In this document: one piece after another, positions 23,396 through 32,825 of the stretch
Position numbering within the stretch: the stretch's first letter is position 1
How the letters are laid out: each line of letters opens with the position of its first letter
NCBI RefSeq assembly: GCF_050937815.1
Contig: NZ_JACDIJ010000002.1
Coordinates: 1-64,000 of the forward strand
Length of the DNA: 64,000 nucleotides
Source of the DNA: Treponema_C sp050937815
Lineage (GTDB): Bacteria; Spirochaetota; Spirochaetia; Treponematales; Treponemataceae
Reading direction: 5' to 3'
Translations under genes and position numbers: made by a program
The notes under the pieces: model-generated
Told to the model about the DNA's origin: nothing
What the model saw: the letters and a program-made list of their open reading frames with translations, nothing else
Database searches by the model: none

Positions 23396-24004
23396 TTAAA
23401 ACGAAACCGCGGGAGCCGAAGATGCTTTTTCGTCGGCACTAAAATACGGCTTTTGCGTAAAACCTGTCATACCGGCAATAATATTTTTCGGGAACATGCG
23501 TATCGTGCGGTTATACAGCTGCACGGCATCGTTAAAACGCTTACGTTCGACGCTGATACGGTTTTCGGTTCCTTCAAGCTGATTTTGCAAAGACAAAAAC
23601 TGCTCGTTCGCCTTTAACTGCGGATAATTTTCCGTTACCGATAACAAACGGCGCAAAGAGCCGCCCAAAGAATTTTGCGCTTCCTGAAACCGCTTAAAAG
23701 CTTCCGGGTCGTTCAGCAAGTCCGCAGGCATTTGCATAACGCCGCCGGCTTTGGCGCGCGCTTCGCTTACATCGGTGAGTACCTGCGATTCGTGAGCGGC
23801 ATAGCCCTTAACGGTAGCCACAAGGTTGGGAATTAAATCCAAACGGCGCTGATATTGATTTTCAACTTGAGCCCACTGCCCCTTGATTTGCTCTTCCATT
23901 GCGACAAAGGAATTATAAGTTCCCGTATAAAAACTGCATGCACCGGCTGCAAAAAGCACGATAATACCTACAATCACCAGTGCGGTTACGGCGGATTTTT
24001 TCAT
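23396..24004 (-). CDS. lemA: LemA family protein
   Basis: A 202-residue membrane-anchored coiled-coil protein: an N-terminal helix (AVTALVIVGIIVLFAAGACS) and the family signature YNSFVAMEEQIKGQWAQVEN, YQRRLDLIPNLVATVKGYA, then LQNQLEGTENRISVERKRFN. GGAGGT precedes the ATG. It is the first gene of a run with two TPM proteins, the lipases and YitT. Molecular function is unknown across the family. Confidence 0.92.
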   Translation of the reverse strand: MKKSAVTALVIVGIIVLFAAGACSFYTGTYNSFVAMEEQIKGQWAQVENQYQRRLDLIPNLVATVKGYAAHESQVLTDVSEARAKAGGVMQMPADLLNDPEAFKRFQEAQNSLGGSLRRLLSVTENYPQLKANEQFLSLQNQLEGTENRISVERKRFNDAVQLYNRTIRMFPKNIIAGMTGFTQKPYFSADEKASSAPAVSF

Positions 24005-24129
24005 AGTACCTCCACGTACTGTCTTAAAGTTCAGCTTTTAAAATACCGAAAACGGCATCGAAAAGCAAATTCAGTATATATTTCGTCCCTCGTATTTATC
24101 CTATCCTTTTTTTATGCTATTGTCAAATA

Positions 24130-25362
24130 ATGAAATTCACTGCTCTTGAAGACTTTGCGCAAAGGCCCTCTTTTTTTAACATATGGGGGCGCACGGGATA
24201 TAACGAAAACGGGAGCATCCGCTTAAATCCCTTGGTACTTTTTTGGACGGCAAGCGGTATTGAAATCGCCGTCCGCACGGAAAAATGCGGAAAAATTTAT
24301 GCCGATATCGAATGTTCGTGGAAGCATTACCGTCCGTACCTGAGTGTATGGATAAACGGAAAGAGGGTGCGCCGGCTTGCCCCGGAAAAGGGCCGAACCC
24401 GCCTTTTGCTTTGGGACAGTGCGGCATCCGATACGGAAGCGTTTGCGGAAACGGCAGCGGCGGAATCCCCGGAATCGGGAAAAATCGTCTACATACGCAT
24501 TCTAAAAGAATGCCAGGCTATGGCCGGCGACAGCGCGCACCGGCTTGCAATACACGGCTTTTTTCACCATGTTTCCGCTATAAGTGTTTCCGCCGCAACC
24601 GAAAGCGGTGAGTTTGAAAACGCATTTGAAGATGTGTTTGCACCCGCAGCCAAACGGCCGCTTTTATTTGAATGTATAGGCGACAGCATTACCTGCGGCG
24701 AGGGGCTTGAAGAGCCGATAGAGGGAAAAGAATGGAATCCTGCATGGCAGGGAACGCGCAATCACTTTGCAATGCTTCTTTCGGAGCGCTTTAATGCGGA
24801 TATTTCCGTTTTGGCGCAAAGCGGCTGGGGGCTTTTATGCGGCTGGAACAACGACCCCGCCTGTGTTATTCCTCCCCTCTACCCCTTTGTCTGCTCCCTT
24901 GCCAAAGGAAGTGCAAACCGCGATGCGGGCGCAGGTCAAACGTGGGATTTTTCGCGGCGAAAAACCGATGCCGTTATCGTGAATCTGGGTTCAAACGACG
25001 AATACGCATTCCGTGCCGCACCGTGGCAAGATCCGGCTTCGGGAAAAACCTATAAATTGCAGGGCGAGGCCGATTACAAGCGCTTAAAAAAAGCGGCAAA
25101 AAGCTTTATAGGGGAAATAAGGCGCTCAAATCCGCACGCCCCGATTATCTGGTGTTACGGAATGTTTTTAACCGATTGTATGGACTTGTTCCGCAGTGCC
25201 GTAAAAGAGTTCGCCGCGGAAAACCGCGACGGCAAAGTCCGCTTTATAGAGCTTTCTCCGATGGACGATAAAACCGCAGGCGCCCAAAAACACCCCGGCC
25301 ACCTCTGCCACAAAGAAGCTGCGGACTTGATAAGCGGAGTACTGAGGGAATACGGGATGTAA
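24130..25362 (+). CDS. SGNH/GDSL esterase, CE2-like
   Basis: A 410-residue protein. An N-terminal beta-sandwich (residues 1-170, WGRTGYNENGSIRLNPLVLF, CSWKHYRPYLSVWINGKRV) resembles the CE2 accessory domain. The SGNH hydrolase follows: block I CIGDSITCGEG (Ser about residue 186), block III NLGSND (about 285), block V HPGHLCH near the end. It likely deacetylates sugars. There is no signal peptide, so the substrate may be intracellular or reach the cell as a short oligosaccharide. No ribosome site lies before the ATG. Confidence 0.8.
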   Translation: MKFTALEDFAQRPSFFNIWGRTGYNENGSIRLNPLVLFWTASGIEIAVRTEKCGKIYADIECSWKHYRPYLSVWINGKRVRRLAPEKGRTRLLLWDSAASDTEAFAETAAAESPESGKIVYIRILKECQAMAGDSAHRLAIHGFFHHVSAISVSAATESGEFENAFEDVFAPAAKRPLLFECIGDSITCGEGLEEPIEGKEWNPAWQGTRNHFAMLLSERFNADISVLAQSGWGLLCGWNNDPACVIPPLYPFVCSLAKGSANRDAGAGQTWDFSRRKTDAVIVNLGSNDEYAFRAAPWQDPASGKTYKLQGEADYKRLKKAAKSFIGEIRRSNPHAPIIWCYGMFLTDCMDLFRSAVKEFAAENRDGKVRFIELSPMDDKTAGAQKHPGHLCHKEAADLISGVLREYGM

Positions 25363-25374
25363 AAACCGCATAGG

Positions 25375-25398
25375 CGGCAGAACGGCCGCCTTTTTTAA
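25375..25398 (+). terminator. Rho-independent terminator of SGNH esterase gene
   Basis: GGCGGC-AGAACG-GCCGCC followed by TTTTTT, 13 bases past the stop. Confidence 0.8.
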
Positions 25399-25466
25399 TA
25401 CATATTACAGCAAATCGGTAAGGGCGATTGACTCCGTATAAAAATCGATTGTAACATTTCGCGCGC

Positions 25467-26141
25467 TTAATCTATTTTCAGGCAGCCTGCCAACGGGACA
25501 ACAATATCGGCCTTTTCGGCAAGTAATGCTTCGCGGTTTCCCAATCCGTCGGTTACGGCACAGGTGCGGCAGCCGAAATTACGGCCGGCTTGGATATCCG
25601 TAGCCGAATCCCCAACCATAATGATATTATTGCGCGGAATCTTTGTGCCGTATTTTTTTTCTATAAGATTAACCGCCAAAACCAATCCTTCCGGATCGGG
25701 TTTTATATGTTGTAATTGTTCGGGGCCTACAACTGCATCAAAAAAAACATCTATTTTAAAATGTTTTAAAACTTCTTCGGTAACACTTAGGGGTTTGTTG
25801 GAAACAACGGCTGCATAAATGTTTTTTGCTTTAAGTCGTTCGAGCAATTCATATACGCCGTCATATAAAACCGTTTTGCAAACCGCATGGCTGCGATACC
25901 AAGACACATACCATTCGAAAAACTCTTGAAAATCGGGCATATCCGATACCGAAACATGTTGATATGCAAGAGATCGGCTTAAAAGGCTTTTTGCGCCGTT
26001 TCCTACATAACCTATCAATACGTCTTCGGGAACTTCAGTATATCCGAAATGTATCAAAGTTGCGTTTACCGATGCGGCAATGTCGGCACCGGAATTTATA
26101 ATAACGCCGTCCAAATCAAATAAAACCGCTTGTGTTTGCAT
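25467..26141 (-). CDS. HAD hydrolase, phosphoglycolate-phosphatase-like
   Basis: A 224-residue HAD-superfamily phosphatase with motif I DLDGVIINSG (first Asp at about residue 9; the usual second catalytic Asp is the D of DLDGV), motif II VVSNKP, motif III Lys in HIKPDPEG, and motif IV GDSATD. The cap-domain layout matches Gph/PpaX enzymes. AGGAG precedes the ATG. It is the last gene of the operon that starts at 31453, 30 bases after the helicase partner. Confidence 0.85.
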   Translation of the reverse strand: MQTQAVLFDLDGVIINSGADIAASVNATLIHFGYTEVPEDVLIGYVGNGAKSLLSRSLAYQHVSVSDMPDFQEFFEWYVSWYRSHAVCKTVLYDGVYELLERLKAKNIYAAVVSNKPLSVTEEVLKHFKIDVFFDAVVGPEQLQHIKPDPEGLVLAVNLIEKKYGTKIPRNNIIMVGDSATDIQAGRNFGCRTCAVTDGLGNREALLAEKADIVVPLAGCLKID

Positions 26142-26171
26142 TTTTTTCTCCTATATGTTGTGTTTGCTTTT

Positions 26172-28301
26172 TTATTTTTTGCTGAAAATCGAACTGCGAA
26201 TACGCTTTACCGTGCGCGCTTGTGCGACGGAGATTTTTTGCAGCTCCTCCGATCTGCCCTCTTGTATAAAAACGGCCGTATCTCCCGCCAGCTTTTCCGT
26301 TTTAACGGGAATTCCGCAAACGGTTTTTTCTCCCGTCGTAATTTGTATAAGGTCGGAACAGGCAATCGCATTTTCGATAACACGAATTTTACCCAAAAAA
26401 TCCATACCCGACGCTTCGTTTTTTTCGACACGGACGGATTCTCCGTTTAACTGTTCCGCCTGTAATATTGTTTTTCTCCTTATACGAAGCAACAATTCTT
26501 CTTCTTGAAATTTCGGCAAATTCTTTTTTTTCAATTCATTTTCCATCGCTTGTATATGGCGGGATTGAAACGTTTCCCTTTCCGTCTGCGAAAAAAAAGG
26601 AGATTTAAATCCTTGTTGCGTAAAAAGCGTTTTTCCCGCTTCGACAAACGCCGTCTTTTCTTTTAAAATCTCAAAAGGAAGACCCTCCGGCAGATTGTTT
26701 TGATTTTTCAATTCTCCTATAAACTCAAGACTGCTTTTTTTTATCGTTTCGTACGCTTTTTCATCGTCTGCAAAATCCAACAAATATATACCCGGTGCAA
26801 GCTTTTCCCGTATGTGCGGCTCCAACAAGGGATTGTTTTCTATCAACACCCGCTTTTCCTGCGAAACCTGTAATACATAGCCCTTATAAAAATGCGCCGA
26901 AGAAAACAAAGAATACCAATCGTTTAATGAAAAAATCAAATTTTGAGGAATATTATGTGCCGTCGTTTTTTGCAAAAGGCTTATAATATCTTCGGGTTTT
27001 GTTCCGTTTGAAAAGGCTCTAAAACAAGCGGAACGAGTGATACAAAAACGGCTGACTGTCCCGCAGCCTTCCAAATCCGCGCAGGAAATAAGTTCAATAA
27101 ACAGGGAAAGCGGAAGCTCTTTAAGAACGGTTATGGAAAATCCGGCATTTATACTTACCGATCCGCGAATGTCGCCGGAATTTTCCTCCGTTTTTTCAAG
27201 GGCGGCTTTTTTTTTCAATTCGGGGTTTGCGTAAAGAAAAACGGAACCGTTTTTATCGGCTTCCGCTGTCACCAAGCCGAACAAAACCGCTGCGGACAAA
27301 AGGTTTTCCGGATCCGCCGTATAAAAAGATTCGGCTTGTAATGAATTTTCATGCAATAATTGTCTGAATTTGTTTTTTTGCGGACTTGGGTTTTTTTGCC
27401 GTTCTTGTAATAAAAAAATCAACCGCCGCACATGGTGCGGAGAAAGCCCCTTTTCGGGGAGCAAAAAAAATAACTGTATCAAATGTTCCGCATTTTTTTG
27501 TAATATATCGCGTCTTTGAAAACCGCATAAAGCGGCACAAATGTAGGCATATTGATCTAAGACGGGCAAAGCGGCAAAAGATTGCCATTTTTGTTTATCG
27601 GCTTCATGGCCGGTTTGATTTTTACGGAATAAAGACAGGTTTGTTAAAGCGGTATTCAAATTGTATAAAAAATCCGGGCGCACGTCCGAAAAGGCGGCTT
27701 GAATCAGCTCTTCGGCCTTTTTTTTAAAGCCGCCGTCGGCACGGCACAGATCCGGATTTGAACATACAAAGACAAGCCAAGATGCCAGAATATGCGAAGA
27801 CAACCGTTCTTGTCTTTCGTAAAAAAAAGGCGATGTTTGCTCGGAAATCGTTCGCTCGTTTTGCGGAAAAAGTAAATCCATATGAATCAAAGGCTCTATA
27901 TCCGCGCGTAAAAAGGGGTTTACATCAAAATATTCACTGCCGTCTTTATCTTTTCGCCGAAATAAAATCAAGCGTTCTTCAAGGTTTAACAATGTATTAT
28001 ATAAAGATGCAAACGATATATGCGGAGAAAAAAATGAAGCCGCTTTTTCCCGGGTACAAAAGGGAATATATACAACCGCACTGATAAGCATGAGGTCTTC
28101 TTGAGAAAGTAAGCCGACAACGGTTTTCCGGTTTGTTTCTTTATGTAAAAAAGCCGTTAAAGACTCTATAAGTTTTTGCTTGTTATACGGAGTTTTTACT
28201 TCTCCGGCATATAAGCGCATAAGATCAAAAAAACGGGATTCTTCCATAGCGGTAAGAGATTCGCGCCAGCTCAAAAAATCTGCCGCATTTTCGCTTTTCA
28301 T
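26172..28301 (-). CDS. XPB-associated protein with Helicase_C_3-type domain
   Basis: A 709-residue protein. The segment from about residue 385 (GFSITVLKELPLSLFIELIS, then RFCITRSACFRAFSNGTKPE, IISLLQKTTAHNIPQNLIFS, LNDWYSLFSSAHFYKGYVLQ) matches the helicase-associated Helicase_C_3 pattern found in proteins encoded beside bacterial XPB helicases, as in mycobacteria. The N-terminal half is helical and unrecognised. ATG 28301 has GGAGGCGGAC upstream and overlaps the XPB stop by four bases. It probably partners the helicase in DNA repair. Confidence 0.72.
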   Translation of the reverse strand: MKSENAADFLSWRESLTAMEESRFFDLMRLYAGEVKTPYNKQKLIESLTAFLHKETNRKTVVGLLSQEDLMLISAVVYIPFCTREKAASFFSPHISFASLYNTLLNLEERLILFRRKDKDGSEYFDVNPFLRADIEPLIHMDLLFPQNERTISEQTSPFFYERQERLSSHILASWLVFVCSNPDLCRADGGFKKKAEELIQAAFSDVRPDFLYNLNTALTNLSLFRKNQTGHEADKQKWQSFAALPVLDQYAYICAALCGFQRRDILQKNAEHLIQLFFLLPEKGLSPHHVRRLIFLLQERQKNPSPQKNKFRQLLHENSLQAESFYTADPENLLSAAVLFGLVTAEADKNGSVFLYANPELKKKAALEKTEENSGDIRGSVSINAGFSITVLKELPLSLFIELISCADLEGCGTVSRFCITRSACFRAFSNGTKPEDIISLLQKTTAHNIPQNLIFSLNDWYSLFSSAHFYKGYVLQVSQEKRVLIENNPLLEPHIREKLAPGIYLLDFADDEKAYETIKKSSLEFIGELKNQNNLPEGLPFEILKEKTAFVEAGKTLFTQQGFKSPFFSQTERETFQSRHIQAMENELKKKNLPKFQEEELLLRIRRKTILQAEQLNGESVRVEKNEASGMDFLGKIRVIENAIACSDLIQITTGEKTVCGIPVKTEKLAGDTAVFIQEGRSEELQKISVAQARTVKRIRSSIFSKK

Positions 28302-30013
28302 TGTCCGCCTCCGCTGCCGTCTTCCGGACAGGTGTCCAAACACTCTTCTATTGTGCGCACCAGCCGATAAGAATAGCCTTGCTCGGCAAGAAATTTTTGG
28401 CGGTTTGCGCCGTAATCTTCTTCCTGCGTTCCGGCGGTAATAAGGGTAATAAATCGTGCGGTACGATTTTTCGGACGCAAAATACGGCCGAGCCGTTGGG
28501 CTTCTTCCTGCCGGCTCCCGAAAGTGCCGGAGACTTGAATAGCCATCGATGCATCGGGTAAATCGATTGCAAAGTTTGCAACCTTCGATACAACCAAAAT
28601 TCTTTCTTTTCCGCTGCGGAAATCATCATAAATCGTATCGCGTTCGCGCACGGGTGTTTTTCCCGTAATAATCGGCACTTTCAGCAAGTTTGCGATTTCA
28701 AACAGTTGATTCAAATATTGTCCTATTATGAGGATTTTATCATCACCGAAGCGTTTTACCAAATCGAGGACAAGGGGTACTTTTAGCGGATTTTCGCCGG
28801 CAATACGGTGTTTTTGCCGCAAAGACGCAACGGCATATTCAAGTTCTTTGCTTTTGTCCAAATCCGTTCTAAATTCAATACACACGGCGTTGGCAATCCA
28901 GCCGGATGTTTCCAATTCTTTCCACGGAACATCGTACCGTTTCGGACCGACAAGCGAAAACACCAACCCTTCACAGCCGTCTTCACGGACAAGGGTTGCC
29001 GTCAGTCCCGCACGGCGTACCGCTTGCAATTCCGCAGTTACGCGGAACACCGGCGCGGGAAGTAAATGCACTTCATCATAAATGATAAGCCCCCAATTCC
29101 GGTCCCGAAAAAGCTTAAAATGCGGATACGGGCCTTCTTTTTCGGGACGCCACGTCAATACTTGATAAGTTGCAACCGTTACAGGGCGTATTTCTTTTTT
29201 TTCGCCCGAATATTCGCCTATTTGATCGGCAGGTAAATCGGTTTTATCCGTCAGTTCGGTTATCCATTGATGTATTGAAGAAATATTCGCCGTAACGATA
29301 AGCGTATTGGTACGCAGTTTTGCCATCAACAGAATTCCCACAATCGTTTTACCCGATCCGCAGGGCAGCACAATGGTGCCGAAACCCGTACCCGGCCGGC
29401 AATCGCCCAAAAACGCTTCCGCCGCATTTTTTTGATACGCGCGTATAATAAAATCACTGCCAGACAGCGTTTTTTCGCGTATATTGATATCCAAAGTATC
29501 GCCGTCTTTTAGCGGTACTTCGTCTTTTACCGGCCAGCCCGTTTTTAAAAGCTCTTCTTTTATTGTTCCCCTGTCCGTAAAACTTAAGCGAAAACACAGT
29601 TTTTCGCCGGAATCGGTTAAATATTTGGACAGTTTTTTGTTTGCTTCCAACTCGCGGAAAACCGCAATGGAATCGGTTTGCAGCAGCAGGCTTTCTTCCG
29701 TTCCCGCATCGGGTATTAAACGGATTTTTCCGAACCGCGAAGCGGTTTCGTATATCCAAGCGCTTATCGACTGGGGAACATCAAACCGGGAATATTTTTT
29801 TAACACGGAAAGGGCATAATCGGCAAAAAGCCCCGCCCCCGCGGCGTTCCAAAGAGAAAGCGAAGAAAGGCGGTATGTGTGCAAGTGCTCCGGCGAGCGT
29901 TCCAATTCGGCAAAGGGAATTAACGCACGGCGGCACTCTTCCGCAAGAGGAGCATGAACATCTAAAAGCAGGGTTCTGTCGCCCTGAACAATCAGCGGAG
30001 CCGAATTCTGCAT
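28298..30013 (-). CDS. XPB/ERCC3-type DNA repair helicase
   Basis: A 571-residue SF2 helicase with an N-terminal DRD-like region, Walker A LPCGSGKTIVG (about residue 215), IYDEVHLLP (about 312), RRAGLTATLVRED with the RED motif found in XPB, and motif VI EAQRLGRILRPK (about 505). XPB unwinds DNA 3' to 5' in damage repair and, in bacteria, acts with a partner encoded next door. It is the third gene of the operon starting at 31453. No strong ribosome site is seen; 11 bases separate it from MgtC. Confidence 0.92.
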   Translation of the reverse strand: MQNSAPLIVQGDRTLLLDVHAPLAEECRRALIPFAELERSPEHLHTYRLSSLSLWNAAGAGLFADYALSVLKKYSRFDVPQSISAWIYETASRFGKIRLIPDAGTEESLLLQTDSIAVFRELEANKKLSKYLTDSGEKLCFRLSFTDRGTIKEELLKTGWPVKDEVPLKDGDTLDINIREKTLSGSDFIIRAYQKNAAEAFLGDCRPGTGFGTIVLPCGSGKTIVGILLMAKLRTNTLIVTANISSIHQWITELTDKTDLPADQIGEYSGEKKEIRPVTVATYQVLTWRPEKEGPYPHFKLFRDRNWGLIIYDEVHLLPAPVFRVTAELQAVRRAGLTATLVREDGCEGLVFSLVGPKRYDVPWKELETSGWIANAVCIEFRTDLDKSKELEYAVASLRQKHRIAGENPLKVPLVLDLVKRFGDDKILIIGQYLNQLFEIANLLKVPIITGKTPVRERDTIYDDFRSGKERILVVSKVANFAIDLPDASMAIQVSGTFGSRQEEAQRLGRILRPKNRTARFITLITAGTQEEDYGANRQKFLAEQGYSYRLVRTIEECLDTCPEDGSGGGQ

Positions 30014-30024
30014 AACAGTTTATT

Positions 30025-30732
30025 TTAATCCGTTAAACTGAATTCTTCAAGACGTCCTATTTGTTTTATTTTGTCGGTTAAGGCAAAAATATCCAAAGAC
30101 GGCGGAACTTTTACCGTAAAAGAAATGTTCAAATGTTTTTGTCCCAAAATTCGGGTTATATCCGTCGTTGAAATGATTAAACCGTTCGCCACAATCAGTT
30201 TATTTAAAGCGACCAGATCAATGCGTTTGTTTTCAAAAACCAAATTTAAATGCTTTACCCGTTCGGCGGGGAAATATTTTTCTTCGACTTTTTCAAGAGA
30301 AATAAGACACACTTCACATACAAATAAGGCTATAAGAGCGGGAACGATAAACCCGGAACCGATAGTCAACCCCAGTGCGGCGGCGACCCAAATAATAGCC
30401 GAAGAGGTTAAACCCTTTATATTCAACCCTTGCCGTAAAATCGTTCCGGCACCTAAAAAACCGATTCCCGATACGACTTGTGCCGCAATACGAGAAGGGT
30501 CTCCGCGCACGCCGTTTTCCGACAAACCCGATGTGTATATGGAAAGCAGCATCAAAACGGTTGAAGCAACGGAAATTAAAATCAAAGTCCGCATACCGAC
30601 AAATTGCTGCCGAATTTTCCGCTCCAACCCCAAAACGGCGCCCGCAATCATACTGAGTAAAATACGCGCCAAACACGCATACCAAGAAATATCTTTGCCG
30701 AAAAGCAAATCATATATATCTTCGAAATTCAT
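30025..30732 (-). CDS. MgtC/SapB family membrane protein
   Basis: A 235-residue protein with an N-terminal MgtC domain of four to five helices carrying the signatures RILLSMIAGAVLGLERK, GMRTLILISVAST and VSGIGFLGAGTILRQG, then VKGLTSSA-type sequence (IKGLTSSAIIWVAAALGLTI). A C-terminal ACT-like domain ends the protein. Relatives affect Mg2+ adaptation and virulence in pathogens; direct transport is doubtful. GAGGAGC precedes the ATG. Confidence 0.9.
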   Translation of the reverse strand: MNFEDIYDLLFGKDISWYACLARILLSMIAGAVLGLERKIRQQFVGMRTLILISVASTVLMLLSIYTSGLSENGVRGDPSRIAAQVVSGIGFLGAGTILRQGLNIKGLTSSAIIWVAAALGLTIGSGFIVPALIALFVCEVCLISLEKVEEKYFPAERVKHLNLVFENKRIDLVALNKLIVANGLIISTTDITRILGQKHLNISFTVKVPPSLDIFALTDKIKQIGRLEEFSLTD

Positions 30733-30748
30733 AAAAAGCTCCTCATAA

Positions 30749-31453
30749 TTATCGGTTAAAAAAGTTCCATGCAGAAGAAATTTTTGAGCCGGCTTTTATC
30801 CAATGAGAAAATTGCTTTTTACCGCCTTTTTTGGAAAAAGAGGCCGTTTCCAACAGTGAAAACAAAAAATCCGCCGATTCTTTTTCTTTATCGGAAAAAG
30901 TATTATCTTCTATCAGCAAAAAATTAAGGTTTGAAGCCGCATATGAAGAGGCCGTTTGCTCTGCAAACGTTTTAAATGCCGATGCCGCCGATAACACAAG
31001 TGTTTTCGACGGACTAAAAATCTCGTTACGGGATACCGTCTTATCAATACAGTACGGTTTAAAAACAAAACAAAGGGTTCCGCCGTCCTGCCTAACAAAC
31101 CGGTTGATTATCTCCTGTGTTATATACATGTAAGAAGAAATCAAAACATCCACTCCGCGGGAAAGCGTTTGGCTGTCTTTAACAAAAACATTTTTTATAT
31201 ATAGAGGAACATCGAAGATGACGATTGCATGGGTTAATTTCACCAACGATGTTTGCGCATCTAAAACAAAAGAACGAGCGGAAACGGAAGACGTTCTTTG
31301 CCAAACAAAGCTTTGAACCGGATCCTGCAAGCCTTGAGGGGTATCGCCTTCGGGAATAGAAACCATAACGGAAAATCCGTTTTCCAACGCCGCCGTTACA
31401 AACGCGCGTGAATCGGGAAAATCCGATCCTGTAATGATAAGGTTTTTTTCCAT
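30749..31453 (-). CDS. Rossmann-like (short-chain dehydrogenase-like) hypothetical protein
   Basis: A 234-residue protein starting MEKNLIITGSDFPDSRAFVT, which resembles a nucleotide-binding beta-alpha-beta turn but with TGSDFPD in place of TGxxxGIG, so catalytic dinucleotide binding is doubtful. Strands VSIPEG, HAIVIFDVPL and GTLCFVFKPY follow the SDR order; the Tyr-x-x-x-Lys pair is not evident. It is the first gene of the MgtC/XPB operon and has a leaderless-type promoter. ATG 31453 is chosen because the promoter fits only that start. Confidence 0.65.
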   Translation of the reverse strand: MEKNLIITGSDFPDSRAFVTAALENGFSVMVSIPEGDTPQGLQDPVQSFVWQRTSSVSARSFVLDAQTSLVKLTHAIVIFDVPLYIKNVFVKDSQTLSRGVDVLISSYMYITQEIINRFVRQDGGTLCFVFKPYCIDKTVSRNEIFSPSKTLVLSAASAFKTFAEQTASSYAASNLNFLLIEDNTFSDKEKESADFLFSLLETASFSKKGGKKQFSHWIKAGSKISSAWNFFNR

Positions 31454-31459
31454 ACATAA

Positions 31460-31488
31460 AGTATAACAGAGCGCCGCTCTTTTCTCAA
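31460..31488 (-). promoter_or_regulatory. Leaderless-type promoter for the XPB operon
   Basis: TTGAGA, 17 bases, TATACT on the minus strand, then six bases to ATG 31453. Confidence 0.7.
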
Positions 31489-31493
31489 GTATG

Positions 31494-31522
31494 TTGACTG
31501 TTGCCTCATCATCGGGTATGCT
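31494..31522 (+). promoter_or_regulatory. Leaderless-type promoter for the symporter
   Basis: TTGACT, 17 bases, TATGCT, then six bases to ATG 31529. Its -35 lies six bases from the -35 of the opposing promoter, so RNA polymerases at the two would collide. Confidence 0.7.
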
Positions 31523-31528
31523 TCGAGT

Positions 31529-32758
31529 ATGAAAATTTGGATAAAATACCTCATCGGTTGCGCACTTGGAATTCTTATGGCCTTTTTTCTTCCCTTCGAT
31601 GTGCCGCAATTTAAAGCCGTGTTACATTTTTTTACCGAACTTACCGTCAGGATGGGAAGATATTTTTTATTACCCGTACTCTTTTTTAACATGACGATTG
31701 CGATAACAAAATTGCGCGATACGGGTAAATTATTACGCACCGGTCTTTTTACCCTTCTTACAGCCTTTGCCCTTACTTTTATAACGACTTTTATCGGGAT
31801 TATTTCCGCCATCATCATAAAGCTTCCCCGTATTCCGATTTCGGTAGAAAAATTATCGGAACCCATCAATTTGAACATTCCGGAACGTCTTTTGTCTTTG
31901 TTTCCCTATAACGGTGCCGCCGGCCTTTTTGAAGGAGATTTTTTGCTGCCTGTATTTATTTTGGCAGGTTTTTTAGGGGCAGGGTTTGCCTCCGACACCA
32001 TACGGGCAAAGCCGGCTTTTACTTTTTTTGATTCCCTTGCAAAAATCAGTTATGAAGTCTTAAGCTTTTTTACCGATTTGATAGCAATCGGTATTATCGC
32101 CGTATCCTGCACGTGGGCACTGACTTTTTTTGAAACCCTCGTTTCGGGAACCTTTGCCGGTTTGTTTATTCTCTTGGCAGTAGATATGCTTATTGTGATT
32201 ATCGGTTTGCTGCCCCTGCTTTTGCGCTTTTTATGCGGCGAAAAACATCCGTATAAGGTACTTTTTGCAGGTATTGCGCCGATTGTTGCCGGTCTTTTTT
32301 CCGGAGATGTGAACTTCAGCCTTGCTCTGAACCTCAGACATGCAAAAGACAGCCTGGGCATTAAGCGGAGAATCGGAGCCGTAAGTATGCCGCTTTTTTC
32401 GGTTTTTGCGCGCGGCGGGACATCCTTGGTTATCGCCGTATCTTTTATTGCCGTTCTCCGATCCTATTCGAGCCTCGGAGTTTCCCTTTCGGACGTTATT
32501 TGGCTGGCAGGAATGTCTTTCGGAATATCCTTTTGCCTAAGCGCCTTTCCTTCCGGCGGACCCTTTGCTGCCCTTACTATTTTGTGCACCGTATACGGAA
32601 GAGGCTTTGAAGCCGGCTATCTTTTGCTTAAACCTGCTGCGGTTGTTATCTGCGCCTTTGCCGCCGCAATCGATACGGCAATTGCCCTTTTTGCAACCTA
32701 CTATATCGCTTCTCGGGAAAAAATGGTTATACACAAAGACTTAAAACATTACGTGTAG
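31529..32758 (+). CDS. Dicarboxylate/amino acid:cation symporter (DAACS family)
   Basis: A 409-residue membrane protein of the GltP/DctA type, with eight or more helices. The first half carries MGRYFLLPVLFFNMTIAITK, and the second half the substrate and ion-binding region (GAVSMPLFSVFARGGTSLV, SFGISFCLSAFPSGGPFAAL), which departs from the usual SSSAATLP and NMDG motifs. It takes up acidic amino acids or C4-dicarboxylates with sodium or protons; the substrate is not predictable. No ribosome site lies before the ATG. Confidence 0.82.
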   Translation: MKIWIKYLIGCALGILMAFFLPFDVPQFKAVLHFFTELTVRMGRYFLLPVLFFNMTIAITKLRDTGKLLRTGLFTLLTAFALTFITTFIGIISAIIIKLPRIPISVEKLSEPINLNIPERLLSLFPYNGAAGLFEGDFLLPVFILAGFLGAGFASDTIRAKPAFTFFDSLAKISYEVLSFFTDLIAIGIIAVSCTWALTFFETLVSGTFAGLFILLAVDMLIVIIGLLPLLLRFLCGEKHPYKVLFAGIAPIVAGLFSGDVNFSLALNLRHAKDSLGIKRRIGAVSMPLFSVFARGGTSLVIAVSFIAVLRSYSSLGVSLSDVIWLAGMSFGISFCLSAFPSGGPFAALTILCTVYGRGFEAGYLLLKPAAVVICAFAAAIDTAIALFATYYIASREKMVIHKDLKHYV

Positions 32759-32825
32759 GGCCACGTTTTTTGTTTTTTGTAAAAAACCGTATTCGAAGCG
32801 TGTGTATCGGCTGTATCCCCGCCCC

